This document shows positions 1-7,086 of a DNA stretch of 20,258 bases, piece after piece. Every line of letters starts with the position of its first letter. Position 1 is the stretch's first letter. This DNA is from Pseudomonadota bacterium (GTDB lineage: Bacteria; Pseudomonadota; Gammaproteobacteria; Xanthomonadales; Xanthomonadaceae): contig JAEWOJ010000132.1 in NCBI GenBank assembly GCA_023399815.1, positions 1 through 20,258 of the forward strand. The letters run 5' to 3'. The translations under genes and the position numbers were made by a program. The notes under the pieces are model-generated. The model made no database searches. It had not been told where the DNA came from and saw only the letters and a list, made by a program, of their open reading frames with translations.

Positions 1-1287
1 GTTGTCGCGGATCGCGTCGATCGCCGCCGGGCCGCGCTCGGCCTTGCCGACCATGCCCAGCAGGCCGGTCTGCTCCAGCACCTGGCGGGTGAACTTGTCC
101 ATGCGGGTGGCGGTGGTCGGGCCGGCCGGGCCCACCACCTCGTCGCGCACCGGATCGACCGGGCCGACGTAGTAGATGAAGCGGCCCTTCAGGTCGACCG
201 GCAGCTCCTCGCCCTTGTTGAGCATGTCGACCATGCGCTTGTGCGCGGCGTCGCGGCCGGTCAGCAGCTTGCCGTTGAGCAGCAGGGTCTGGCCCGGCTT
301 CCAGCTGGCCACTTCCTCCGGGGTGACGGTATCCAGGTCGACGCGGGTGCCCTTGGAGGCGTCGTAGGTGATCTGCGGCCAGTCCTCCAGCGACGGCGGG
401 TCCAGCATTACCGGGCCGCTGCCGTCCAGCGTGAAGTGCGCGTGGCGGGTGGCGGCGCAGTTGGGGATCATCGCCACCGGCAGGTTGGCGGCGTGGGTCG
501 GGTAGTCCTTGACCTTGATGTCCAGCACCGTGGTCAGGCCGCCCAGGCCCTGCGCGCCGATGCCCAGCGCGTTGACCTTGTCGTACAGCTCCAGGCGCAG
601 TTCCTCGGCACGGCTGGACGGGCCGCGCGCCTTCAGGTCGTTGATGTCGATCGGCTCCATCAGCGCTTCCTTGGCCAGCAGCATCGCCTTCTCGGCGGTG
701 CCGCCGATGCCGATGCCGAGCATGCCCGGCGGGCACCAGCCCGCGCCCATGGTCGGCACGGTCTTGAGCACCCAGTCGACGATGGAGTCGGACGGGTTGA
801 GCATGGCGAACTTCGACTTCGCCTCCGAACCGCCGCCCTTGGCGGCAACGATCACCTCGACGGTGTCGCCCGGCACCACCTTCACGTTGACCACGCCCGG
901 GGTGTTGTCCTTGGTGTTGGTGCGCTTGCCGGCCGGGTCGGCCAGCACCGAGGCGCGCAGCTTGTTGTCCGGGTAGGCATAGGCGCGGCGGATGCCCTCG
1001 TTGGCCATGTCCTCCACGCCCATGGTGGCGTCGTCCCAGCGTACGTTCATGCCGATTTCCAGGAACACGGTGACGATGCCGGTGTCCTGGCAGATCGGGC
1101 GGTGGCCCTCGGCGCACATGCGCGAGTTGATCAGGATCTGCGCCATCGCCTCCTTGGCCGCCGGCGACTCCTCGCGCTCGTAGGCAGCGGCGAGGTTCTT
1201 GATGTAATCGACCGGGTGGTAGTACGAGATGTACTGCAGCGCGTCGGCGATGGACTGGATGAGGTCTTCCTGCTTGATCGATGTCAC
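1..1287 (-). CDS. Fumarate hydratase class I, 3' end outside the window
   Basis: This encodes the single-polypeptide, iron-sulfur fumarase that interconverts fumarate and malate in the citric acid cycle, in the cytoplasm. The visible 429 residues begin MTSIKQEDLIQSIADALQ and contain the family blocks RMCAEGHRPICQDTG, GAGWCPPGMLGIGIGGT and PNCAATRHAHF, which supply the cysteines expected to hold the 4Fe-4S cluster. The C-terminal part of the family (usual length roughly 500-550 residues) lies beyond base 1. The start is a GTG at 1287; a preceding ATG further upstream is out of frame and soon hits a stop. The Shine-Dalgarno is weak (TTGAG). It is divergent from the ECF41 sigma gene, with 100 bases between the starts. 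The name fumA or fumB cannot be chosen from sequence alone. Confidence 0.95.
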   Translation of the reverse strand, partial: MTSIKQEDLIQSIADALQYISYYHPVDYIKNLAAAYEREESPAAKEAMAQILINSRMCAEGHRPICQDTGIVTVFLEIGMNVRWDDATMGVEDMANEGIRRAYAYPDNKLRASVLADPAGKRTNTKDNTPGVVNVKVVPGDTVEVIVAAKGGGSEAKSKFAMLNPSDSIVDWVLKTVPTMGAGWCPPGMLGIGIGGTAEKAMLLAKEALMEPIDINDLKARGPSSRAEELRLELYDKVNALGIGAQGLGGLTTVLDIKVKDYPTHAANLPVAMIPNCAATRHAHFTLDGSGPVMLDPPSLEDWPQITYDASKGTRVDLDTVTPEEVASWKPGQTLLLNGKLLTGRDAAHKRMVDMLNKGEELPVDLKGRFIYYVGPVDPVRDEVVGPAGPTTATRMDKFTRQVLEQTGLLGMVGKAERGPAAIDAIRDN

Positions 1288-1352
1288 GGCTTGCTCAAGG
1301 CTGGCGGGGGTTGGAGCCGGCCATTTTAGTGCAAAGTGCCTGCCCGGCCCCT

Positions 1353-1379
1353 TGTCACGGCAGCACACGCTGTTGCGTC
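1353..1379 (+). promoter_or_regulatory. Candidate ECF41-type promoter upstream of the sigma gene
   Basis: TGTCACG at 1353-1359 and CGTC at 1376-1379 are separated by exactly 16 bases. The published ECF41 target motif is TGTCACA-N16-CGTC, so only the seventh base of the -35 box differs. The flanks CCCTTGTCACGGC and GCGTCCTT are shared with the second copy at 2251-2277. The ATG of the sigma gene begins only 8 bases after CGTC, so a transcript from here would be leaderless or nearly so. Confidence 0.75.
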
Positions 1380-1387
1380 CTTCCCGC

Positions 1388-2287
1388 ATGGACATGACCG
1401 AAACCTTCCAGCAGCACCGCCCGCGCCTGCTGGCGCTGGCCTATCGCCTGCTCGGCAGCCGTGCCGATGCCGAGGACGTGGTCCAGGATGCGTGGCTGCG
1501 CTGGGCCGGCGCCGACACCGCGGCCATCCTCGACCCGGAAGCCTGGCTGGTCACCGCCACCACCCGGCTCGGCCTGGACCGGCTGCGCGCGGCCACGCGG
1601 CAACGCCTCGACTATGTCGGCCCATGGCTGCCCGAGCCACTGCACATCGCCGCCGACCTGCCGCCGACGCCCGGTCCGGCGCAGGTCCACGCCCTGGCCG
1701 AGGATGTCTCGCTGGCCTTCCTGGCCCTGCTCGAACGGCTCGGCCCGGAGGAACGCGCCGCCTTCCTGCTCAAGGAAGCGTTCGACCACGACTACGCGGC
1801 CATCGCCGGGCTGCTCGGCCACAGCGAGGCCAACTGCCGCCAGCTGGTGCACCGTGCGCGCAAGCGCCTGCAGGAAGGACGGCCGCGTTTCGCCGCCGAT
1901 GCGGGCCAGCACCGGCGCCTGCTGGCGCGCTTCATGGAAGCCTCGCAGCAGGGCGACACCGCTGCCCTCCAGGCGTTGCTGCATGCCAACGCGCAGCTGG
2001 TCTCCGACGGCGGCGGCGTGGTCACCGCGGCGCTGCGACCGCTGCTCGGCGCCGAACGCATCGGCCAGTTGTTCCGGGCCATCGCGCGCCGCGGCGGCAC
2101 CCATCCGGCGCGGCTGGGCAGCGTCAACGGCGAGCCGGCGATCCTGCGCTTCGACGGCGGCCACCTGCATTCGGTCACCACCATCGTGGTCGATGGCGAC
2201 CGCATCGCACGGATCTACAGCGTGCTCAACCCGCACAAGCTGCGCGCCCTTGTCACGGCCGACGATGCCGGCGCGTCCTTGCAGTGA
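1388..2287 (+). CDS. ECF41-family (SigJ-like) RNA polymerase sigma factor with fused SnoaL-like domain
   Basis: This 299-residue protein is an extracytoplasmic-function sigma factor that would direct RNA polymerase to a small set of promoters. Sigma region 2 spans about residues 8-72 (RLLGSRADAEDVVQDAWLRW) and region 4 about 105-165 (LGPEERAAFLLKEAFDHDYAAIA). Residues 180-290 form an NTF2/SnoaL-like extension. All three ECF41 hallmarks are visible: WLPEP at 80-84, DGGG at 207-210 and NPHKL (family NPDKL) at 281-285. In this family the extension replaces a separate anti-sigma factor and tunes activity. The ATG at 1388 is chosen because translation upstream of it is not sigma-like; a second ATG at 1394 is possible. 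No Shine-Dalgarno is present. The downstream AhpD-like gene is the expected ECF41 partner, 37 bases after the stop. Confidence 0.93.
   Translation: MDMTETFQQHRPRLLALAYRLLGSRADAEDVVQDAWLRWAGADTAAILDPEAWLVTATTRLGLDRLRAATRQRLDYVGPWLPEPLHIAADLPPTPGPAQVHALAEDVSLAFLALLERLGPEERAAFLLKEAFDHDYAAIAGLLGHSEANCRQLVHRARKRLQEGRPRFAADAGQHRRLLARFMEASQQGDTAALQALLHANAQLVSDGGGVVTAALRPLLGAERIGQLFRAIARRGGTHPARLGSVNGEPAILRFDGGHLHSVTTIVVDGDRIARIYSVLNPHKLRALVTADDAGASLQ
2251..2277 (+). promoter_or_regulatory. Candidate ECF41-type promoter inside the end of the sigma gene
   Basis: TGTCACG at 2251-2257 and CGTC at 2274-2277 are again separated by exactly 16 bases, matching the ECF41 motif. The element lies in the last dozen codons of the sigma gene (encoding part of ALVTADDAGAS) and ends 47 bases before the ATG of the AhpD-like gene. 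This is the usual location of the ECF41 target promoter, in front of the partner gene. Confidence 0.75.
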
Positions 2288-2324
2288 AGGCGGCCACTTC
2301 CGGCCGCCCACTGGAGCCCTCCCG

Positions 2325-2771
2325 ATGAGCAGCACTTCCCCCCGCGTTCCCTACACCCGCCTGGCCGCCGATGCGTTCAAGGGCCTGCTGGCGACCAGCC
2401 AGGCCGTGCATTCGGCGTCGCTGGAGCATGACCTGCTGGAACTGGTGTTCCTGCGGGTCTCGCAGATCAACGGCTGCGGCTACTGCATGGACATGCACGC
2501 CACCGCGCTGCGCAAGGCCGGGATCGAGCCGCGCAAGCTGGACACCCTGCCGGCCTGGCACGAAAGCCGTTTCTTCGACGCGCGCGAGCGTGCCGCGCTG
2601 GCATGGGCCGAGGCCCTGACCCACCTGCCCGATGGCGCGCCATCGCAGTCCGCGTTCGATGCGCTGGCGCCGCACTTCGACGAGAAGGGCATCAGCGACC
2701 TGAGCATGGCGGTGGCGGTCATCAACGCCTGGAACCGCCTCGGTGCCGGCCTGCTGCCGCCGTTGCCCTGA
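2325..2771 (+). CDS. Carboxymuconolactone decarboxylase / AhpD-like protein
   Basis: This 148-residue protein belongs to the alkylhydroperoxidase AhpD-like / carboxymuconolactone decarboxylase family. The AhpD signature E-x11-C-x2-C-x3-H is intact: Glu39, Cys51, Cys54 and His58 in INGCGYCMDMHATALRKAG. That points to thiol-based peroxidase or disulfide reductase chemistry rather than decarboxylation, although the substrate cannot be told. Starts at ATG 2325 with GGAG at 2313-2316, 8 bases upstream. Carboxymuconolactone decarboxylases are one of the three classes of partner (oxidoreductases and epimerases being the others) genetically linked to ECF41 sigma factors, so it is the predicted regulatory target of the preceding gene. 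Confidence 0.93.
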   Translation: MSSTSPRVPYTRLAADAFKGLLATSQAVHSASLEHDLLELVFLRVSQINGCGYCMDMHATALRKAGIEPRKLDTLPAWHESRFFDARERAALAWAEALTHLPDGAPSQSAFDALAPHFDEKGISDLSMAVAVINAWNRLGAGLLPPLP

Positions 2772-2779
2772 GCCGTTCC

Positions 2780-2808
2780 GCGCCGCTTCTCTCCACGGGA
2801 AGCGGCGC
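2780..2808 (+). terminator. Stem-loop after the AhpD-like gene
   Basis: A perfect 10-bp stem (GCGCCGCTTC / GAAGCGGCGC) with a 9-base loop begins 9 bases after the stop codon. No T-run follows, so it may be a weak terminator or an mRNA 3'-end stabiliser. Confidence 0.45.
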
Positions 2809-2862
2809 CGGCCCGCGCGGCGCGATGGCCGCCAACGGCGGCAGGCCGCACAATACGGCCGC

Positions 2863-3507
2863 ATGGGAACCCTGGTACTGATCCTCGACCTCATCGGCAC
2901 TTTCGTGTTCGCACTGTCCGGCGCGACGATGGGCGTACGCCGGCGGCTGGACATCTTCGGCGTGCTGGTGCTGTCCTTCGCCGCCGCATTGGCCGGCGGC
3001 ATCACCCGCGACCTGCTGATCGGCGCCACGCCGGTGGCCGCGATCAGCGACTGGCGCTACCCGGCCATCACCCTGGCGGCCGGCACCGTCACCTTCTACT
3101 GGGCGCCGTTGATCGAACGCATGCAGTACCCGGTGCGCATGTTCGACGCGATGGGCCTGGCGCTGTTCGCCGTGGCCGGCACGCAGAAGGCGCTGGCCTT
3201 CGGCATCGCACCGCCGATGGCCGCGGCGCTGGGCATGCTCACCGGCATCGGCGGTGGCATCGCCCGCGACGTGCTGCTGGCGCAGGTGCCGCTGGTGCTG
3301 CAGGCCGAACTGTATGCCGTGGCCGCCCTGGCCGGCGCGGCGGTGGTGGCGCTCGGCTACTGGCTCGGGCTGCCGGCCCTGCCCTGCGCGCTCGCCGGCG
3401 CCGGGCTGTGCTTCGGGCTGCGGATGATGGCGATGCACTATGGCTGGCACCTGCCGGTGGCGCTGCAATCCGCCGATCCGCCGCCGCCGGAAGGCCCGCG
3501 CCGCTGA
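2863..3507 (+). CDS. TRIC-type trimeric cation channel family protein (YadS/YicG-like, UPF0126)
   Basis: This 214-residue inner-membrane protein has about seven hydrophobic segments arranged as two three-helix repeats plus a last helix. Each repeat carries the family's glycine-rich kink motif: GGITRD at 45-50 and GIGGGIARD at 128-136. Prokaryotic TRIC homologues form trimeric potassium/sodium-permeable channels; the physiological role in bacteria is unclear. The ATG at 2863 is chosen because it begins the first hydrophobic helix (MGTLVLILDLIGTFVFALSG); no clear Shine-Dalgarno is present. The C-terminal tail after about residue 200 is polar and proline-rich. Confidence 0.92.
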   Translation: MGTLVLILDLIGTFVFALSGATMGVRRRLDIFGVLVLSFAAALAGGITRDLLIGATPVAAISDWRYPAITLAAGTVTFYWAPLIERMQYPVRMFDAMGLALFAVAGTQKALAFGIAPPMAAALGMLTGIGGGIARDVLLAQVPLVLQAELYAVAALAGAAVVALGYWLGLPALPCALAGAGLCFGLRMMAMHYGWHLPVALQSADPPPPEGPRR

Positions 3508-3574
3508 GGCGACGAAGCGCTCACGGCACCCGCGCCAGATTGGTATGGTAGTGACCTTCCCACAGGAGACGACC

Positions 3575-3892
3575 ATGGCCACGGAACGTTCCGATACCTT
3601 GATTGGCGACGATGCAGTACGCCTGCTCGGCTCGCAGGAGCAGTCCTCGGAAGTGCTGGTGCAGGTCAAGGACGGTCATGTCACGCTGTCCGGCGACGTG
3701 CCGAGCGCGGCGGTGAAGCAGCAGGTGGAAGCGCAGGTGGCCGGCCTCGAAGGCGTGCGCGGCGTGCGCAACCTGCTCAACGTCGACAGCGGCAAGCGCT
3801 CCTTCGGCCCGCGCGGCCGCGCCGTCCGCGACAACCCGGACGGCGAGGACGACGCGCGCATGGGCGAGATCGACCTGGACGAGAACGGCTGA
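3575..3892 (+). CDS. BON-domain protein
   Basis: This 105-residue protein contains a single BON (OsmY/nodulation) domain over about residues 10-70, with the typical core VQVKDGHVTLSGDVPSA and the helical segment VKQQVEAQVAGLEGVRGVRN. BON domains are thought to bind phospholipids or to act as small adaptor modules. No signal peptide or membrane helix is visible, unlike OsmY, so it may be cytoplasmic. The C-terminal 30 residues are charged and low in complexity. ATG 3575 is well supported by AGGAG at 3564-3568, six bases upstream. An extended -10-like sequence, TGGTATGGT at 3541-3549, could give it its own promoter. Confidence 0.88.
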   Translation: MATERSDTLIGDDAVRLLGSQEQSSEVLVQVKDGHVTLSGDVPSAAVKQQVEAQVAGLEGVRGVRNLLNVDSGKRSFGPRGRAVRDNPDGEDDARMGEIDLDENG

Positions 3893-3897
3893 GCCGG

Positions 3898-3933
3898 CGG
3901 GCAGCGGCCAACCCGTCCCGGTCCCGCTGCCCG
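3898..3933 (+). other. Stem-loop between BON gene and ABC transporter gene
   Basis: CGGGCAGCGG and CCGCTGCCCG form a perfect 10-bp stem around a 16-base loop, filling most of the 49-base gap between two co-oriented genes. There is no T-run. It could limit read-through, protect the upstream mRNA or affect translation of the next gene, which has no clear Shine-Dalgarno. Confidence 0.4.
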
Positions 3934-3941
3934 AGCCCCGC

Positions 3942-5813
3942 ATGCCGCACGCGCCTTCCCCTCCCGTTTCCGCCAACGGCGAGCGCCCCAGTTTCCGCGA
4001 GCGCATGAACGCCATGCGCAACCTGCCGCCGTTCCTGCGGCAGATCTGGCGGACCAGCCCCGGCCTGACCCTGGCCAGCCTGTCCCTGCGTCTGGTGCGC
4101 GCGCTGCTGCCGGTGGCGATGCTGTACGTCGGCAAGCTGATCATCGACGAGGCCGTGCGCCTGGCCGGCGCCGGTGCCATGCCGCCGCTGGGCGAGGCGC
4201 TGTCCAGCGGCCACCTCGACACGCTGCTGGCGCTGCTGGCGCTGGAGCTGGGCATCGCCATCGGCTCGGACCTGCTGGGACGGCTGGTCAACTACGCCGA
4301 CGCGCTGCTCTCCGAGCTGTTCAGCAACGCCACCAGCGTGCGCCTGATGGAGCATGCCGCCGAGCTGGACCTAGAGGACTTCGAGGACCCCGAGCTGCAG
4401 GACAAGCTCGACCGCGCCCGGCGCCAGACCATGGGCCGGACCAACCTGATGAGCCAGCTGCTCGGGCAGGCGCAGGACGTGGTCACCGTGATCAGCTTCG
4501 CCGCCGGCCTGGTCGCCTACGCGCCCTGGTTGATCGCCCTGCTGGCGGTAGCGCTGGTGCCGGCCTTCCTCGGCGAATCGCACTTCAACACGCTGGGCTA
4601 TTCGCTCAACTACAGCTGGACCCCGGAACGGCGCCAGCTCGACTACCTGCGCCAGGTCGGCGCCAGCGTGGAAACCGCCAAGGAGGTGAAGATCTTCAAC
4701 CTCCACCGTTTCCTGATCGACCGCTACAAGCGGCTGGCCGAGCGCTTCTACCGCGCCAACCGCGCGCTGGCGCGCAAGCGCGCGTTCTGGGGCACGCTGC
4801 TGGCGGCGCTGGGCACGCTGGGGTACTACGCCGCCTATGCCTACATCGCCTGGCGCACCATCCGCGGCGATTTCAGCATCGGCGACCTGACCTTCCTGTC
4901 CGGCAGCTTCCTGCGCCTGCGCCAGCTGCTGGAAGGCCTGCTGACCGGTTTCTCGCAGGTCGCGGGACAGGCGCTGTACCTGGACGACCTGTTCTCGTTC
5001 TTCGCCATCGAACCGGAAATCCGCTCGCGGCCGGACGCGGTGCCGGTGCCGCGGCCGATCCGCGAGGGCTTCGTGTTCGAGAACGTCGGCTTCCGCTACC
5101 CCGATGCCGAACGCTGGGCGGTGCGCCACCTCGATTTCCAGCTGCATGCCGGCGAGGTCATCGCCCTGGTCGGCGAGAACGGCGCCGGCAAGACCACCCT
5201 GGTCAAGCTGCTGGCGCGGCTCTACGACCCGGACGAAGGCCGCATCCTGCTCGACGGCCGCGACCTGCGCGACTACGACCTGGACGACCTGCGCGCCAAC
5301 ATGGGCGTGATCTTCCAGGATTTCGTTCGCTACCACCTGTCGGCCGGCGAGAACATCGGCGTCGGCCAGGTCGATGCGATGGCCGACGCCGGACGCATCC
5401 GCGGCGCCGCGCGCCGGGCGCTGGCCGATGAGGTGATCGACGCCCTGCCCGGCGGCTACGACCAGCTGATCGGGCGCCGCTTCAAGACCGGCGTGGACCT
5501 GTCCGGCGGGCAGTGGCAGAAGATCGCCATCGCCCGCGCCTACATGCGCGACGCGCAGGTGATGATCCTCGACGAGCCCACCGCCGCGCTGGACGCGCGC
5601 GCCGAGTACGAAGTGTTCCAGCGCTTCAAGGAGCTGTCCGACAAGCGCACCGCGGTGCTGATCTCGCATCGCTTCTCGTCGGTGCGCATGGCCGACCGCA
5701 TCCTGGTCCTGGCCGACGGGCGCATCGAGGCCAGCGGCACCCACGCGCAGTTGATGGCCGAGGGCGGCCGCTACGCCGAACTGTTCGAACTGCAGGCCGC
5801 CGGCTACCGCTGA
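3942..5813 (+). CDS. ABC exporter, fused permease and ATPase (MsbA/multidrug type)
   Basis: This 623-residue half-transporter would work as a homodimer in the inner membrane, exporting a substrate that cannot be named from sequence. Residues about 40-360 hold the six-helix membrane domain. The ATPase domain starts near 375 (FVFENVGFRYPDAERW). It has Walker A GENGAGKTT (about 411-419), signature LSGGQWQKIAIARA (about 520), Walker B VMILDEPTAALDA (about 539-551) and the H-loop LISHRFSS (His about 576), so the ATPase appears intact. The start is uncertain: ATG 3942 gives a polar leader without a Shine-Dalgarno, and ATG 4005 is an alternative. The next gene, fpr, has its own promoter region, so it is probably a separate unit. 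Confidence 0.92.
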   Translation: MPHAPSPPVSANGERPSFRERMNAMRNLPPFLRQIWRTSPGLTLASLSLRLVRALLPVAMLYVGKLIIDEAVRLAGAGAMPPLGEALSSGHLDTLLALLALELGIAIGSDLLGRLVNYADALLSELFSNATSVRLMEHAAELDLEDFEDPELQDKLDRARRQTMGRTNLMSQLLGQAQDVVTVISFAAGLVAYAPWLIALLAVALVPAFLGESHFNTLGYSLNYSWTPERRQLDYLRQVGASVETAKEVKIFNLHRFLIDRYKRLAERFYRANRALARKRAFWGTLLAALGTLGYYAAYAYIAWRTIRGDFSIGDLTFLSGSFLRLRQLLEGLLTGFSQVAGQALYLDDLFSFFAIEPEIRSRPDAVPVPRPIREGFVFENVGFRYPDAERWAVRHLDFQLHAGEVIALVGENGAGKTTLVKLLARLYDPDEGRILLDGRDLRDYDLDDLRANMGVIFQDFVRYHLSAGENIGVGQVDAMADAGRIRGAARRALADEVIDALPGGYDQLIGRRFKTGVDLSGGQWQKIAIARAYMRDAQVMILDEPTAALDARAEYEVFQRFKELSDKRTAVLISHRFSSVRMADRILVLADGRIEASGTHAQLMAEGGRYAELFELQAAGYR

Positions 5814-5829
5814 AACCGCGCCCGGATAG

Positions 5830-5846
5830 ATGAGATTAAATCTCAT
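5830..5846 (+). promoter_or_regulatory. 17-bp perfect palindrome (Fur-like 7-1-7) upstream of fpr
   Basis: ATGAGATTAAATCTCAT is a perfect palindrome around a central A, in an AT-rich island in otherwise very GC-rich DNA. Its TGAGATT-A-AATCTCA core has the 7-1-7 layout of Fur boxes (TGATAAT-N-ATTATCA). A -10-like TAGAAT follows at 5862-5867, so a bound protein would cover the -35 region. Fur is a guess; another dimeric repressor or activator is possible. Confidence 0.6.
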
Positions 5847-5861
5847 TTGAAGGATTTCGGC

Positions 5862-5867
5862 TAGAAT
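5862..5867 (+). promoter_or_regulatory. Candidate -10 element for fpr
   Basis: TAGAAT matches TATAAT at five of six positions and sits 35 bases before the fpr ATG. A good -35 box is not visible, because the palindrome occupies that place. Confidence 0.4.
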
Positions 5868-5901
5868 GGGCGGGTCAATCCATCCCCACGCGAACCGCCG
5901 C

Positions 5902-6684
5902 ATGTCTTCCGCTTTCGGCACCGAAACGGTGCTCGACGTCCACCACTGGACGGACGCCTATTTCAGCTTCTCCACCACCCGCGACAATGGCTTCCGCTTC
6001 GAGAACGGCCAGTTCGTGATGATCGGCCTGGAAAACGAGGGCAGCCGCCCGCTGATGCGCGCCTACTCCATCGCCAGCGCCAACTGGGAAGAGCAGCTGC
6101 ACTTCTTCAGCATCAAGGTGCAGGACGGCCCGCTGACCTCGCGCCTGCAGCACCTCAAGCCCGGCGACACGATCCTGGTCGGCAAGAAGCCCACCGGCAC
6201 CCTGCTGATCAGCGACCTGCATCCCGGCAAGCACCTGTACCTGCTGGGCACCGGCACCGGCCTGGCGCCGTGGCTGAGCATCGTCAAGGACCCGGAGACC
6301 TACGAGCGCTTCGAGAAGGTCATCGTCTGCCACGGCGTGCGCTTCGAGCAGGACCTGGCCTACCGCGAGTACTTCGAGAAGGACCTGTTCGAGGACGAGA
6401 TCCTCGGCGACATCGTCCGCGACAAGCTGCTGTACTACCCGGCGGTCACCCGCGAGCCGTTCCGCAACCACGGCCGCCTGACCACGCTGATGGAGACCGG
6501 CGAGATGCCGCGCACGCTGGGCCTGCCGCCGTTCGACCCGGCCAACGACCGCTTCATGATCTGTGGCAGCCCGCAGATGCTGGCCGACCTGCGCAGCGTG
6601 CTGGACGCGCGCGGCTTCGAGGTTTCGCCACGCATCGGCTCGCCGGGCCACTACGTGTTCGAGCGCGCGTTCGTCGAGAAGTAG
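5902..6684 (+). CDS. fpr: Ferredoxin-NADP reductase, bacterial type
   Basis: This 260-residue flavoprotein transfers electrons between NADP(H) and ferredoxin or flavodoxin in the cytoplasm, supporting iron-sulfur cluster repair, iron release and the oxidative-stress response in related bacteria. The FAD-binding motif RAYSIAS is at 53-59, the nucleotide-binding motif GTGTGLAP at 116-123, and MICGSPQML lies near the end. The terminal VFERAFVEK is characteristic of the Pseudomonas/Azotobacter-type enzymes, whose C-terminus stacks on FAD. ATG 5902 is chosen because homologues start at this point; no strong Shine-Dalgarno is visible. A palindromic operator candidate lies upstream, and a GC-rich stem-loop follows the gene. 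Confidence 0.95.
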   Translation: MSSAFGTETVLDVHHWTDAYFSFSTTRDNGFRFENGQFVMIGLENEGSRPLMRAYSIASANWEEQLHFFSIKVQDGPLTSRLQHLKPGDTILVGKKPTGTLLISDLHPGKHLYLLGTGTGLAPWLSIVKDPETYERFEKVIVCHGVRFEQDLAYREYFEKDLFEDEILGDIVRDKLLYYPAVTREPFRNHGRLTTLMETGEMPRTLGLPPFDPANDRFMICGSPQMLADLRSVLDARGFEVSPRIGSPGHYVFERAFVEK

Positions 6685-6715
6685 GCGCCCGCCGCAACCC
6701 GCAGGCATGAACGAT

Positions 6716-6747
6716 CGCGGCCCGGCACCGGCATGTGCCGGGCCGCG
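6716..6747 (+). terminator. Stem-loop after fpr
   Basis: A 13-bp perfect stem (CGCGGCCCGGCAC / GTGCCGGGCCGCG) with a 6-base loop starts 31 bases after the fpr stop. There is no adjoining T-run. It separates fpr from the higBA unit. Confidence 0.5.
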
Positions 6748-6771
6748 CTGTATCCGCGGGCTCCGCCCTGT

Positions 6772-6800
6772 TTGTTGCGCGATGCGCAACATGCTATTCT
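6772..6800 (+). promoter_or_regulatory. higBA promoter with inverted-repeat operator
   Basis: TGTTGCGC and GCGCAACA (6773-6780 and 6784-6791) form an 8-3-8 perfect inverted repeat. It overlaps a poor -35 (TTGTTG, 6772-6777) and abuts a -10-like TATTCT (6795-6800), spacing 17. This is where a HigA-type antitoxin dimer would autorepress. The toxin ATG at 6808 lies only 7 bases past the -10, so the transcript may be leaderless. Confidence 0.55.
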
Positions 6801-6807
6801 GCATCAT

Positions 6808-7086
6808 ATGATCAAGTCGTTCCGGCACAAGGGCCTGCGCAGACTCTTCGAGACGGGAAGTACTGCCGGCGTGCAGGCCGATCACGCCAGGCGGCTGCGC
6901 ATGCAGCTCGCCGCACTTGATACTGCGCAAACCATCGAGGACATGGACATCCCGGGCTTCCGTCTGCACCCACTGAAGGGCGGAATGAAGGGACGCTGGT
7001 CCATTGCCGTCAACGGCAACTGGCGCGTCACCTTCGAGTTCAAGGACGGCAACACCTACATCCTGGACTATGAGGATTACCACTGA
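6808..7086 (+). CDS. higB: HigB-type toxin, RelE/ParE superfamily
   Basis: This 92-residue protein matches the HigB/RelE-fold toxins, which cleave mRNA on the ribosome. Visible family features are the N-terminal MIKSFRHKGLRRLFETG, the central GFRLHPLKGGMKGRWSIAVNGNWRVTF and the C-terminal ILDYEDYH, whose basic and terminal His/Tyr residues are typical of the active site. ATG 6808 has no Shine-Dalgarno. The stop codon overlaps the antitoxin start by one base (TGATG), so the two are translationally coupled in the toxin-first order characteristic of HigBA. Confidence 0.92.
   Translation: MIKSFRHKGLRRLFETGSTAGVQADHARRLRMQLAALDTAQTIEDMDIPGFRLHPLKGGMKGRWSIAVNGNWRVTFEFKDGNTYILDYEDYH

Noticed and set aside
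1282..1308. A second TGTCACG close to the fumarase start
   Set aside because: The sequence 16 bases downstream is CGGG, not CGTC, and it points the wrong way for fumarase.
3677..3700. TGTCACG inside the BON gene
   Set aside because: The next CGT is only 11 bases away and there is no downstream gene start, so the spacing does not fit.
4371..5921. Long minus-strand open frame opposite the ABC exporter
   Set aside because: It is repetitive in Val/Gly/Gln/Arg/His and overlaps an unmistakable ATPase gene on the other strand.
6803..6812. ATCATATGAT palindrome over the higB start codon
   Set aside because: It is only 10 bases and follows from the start codon context; the longer repeat just upstream is the better operator candidate.
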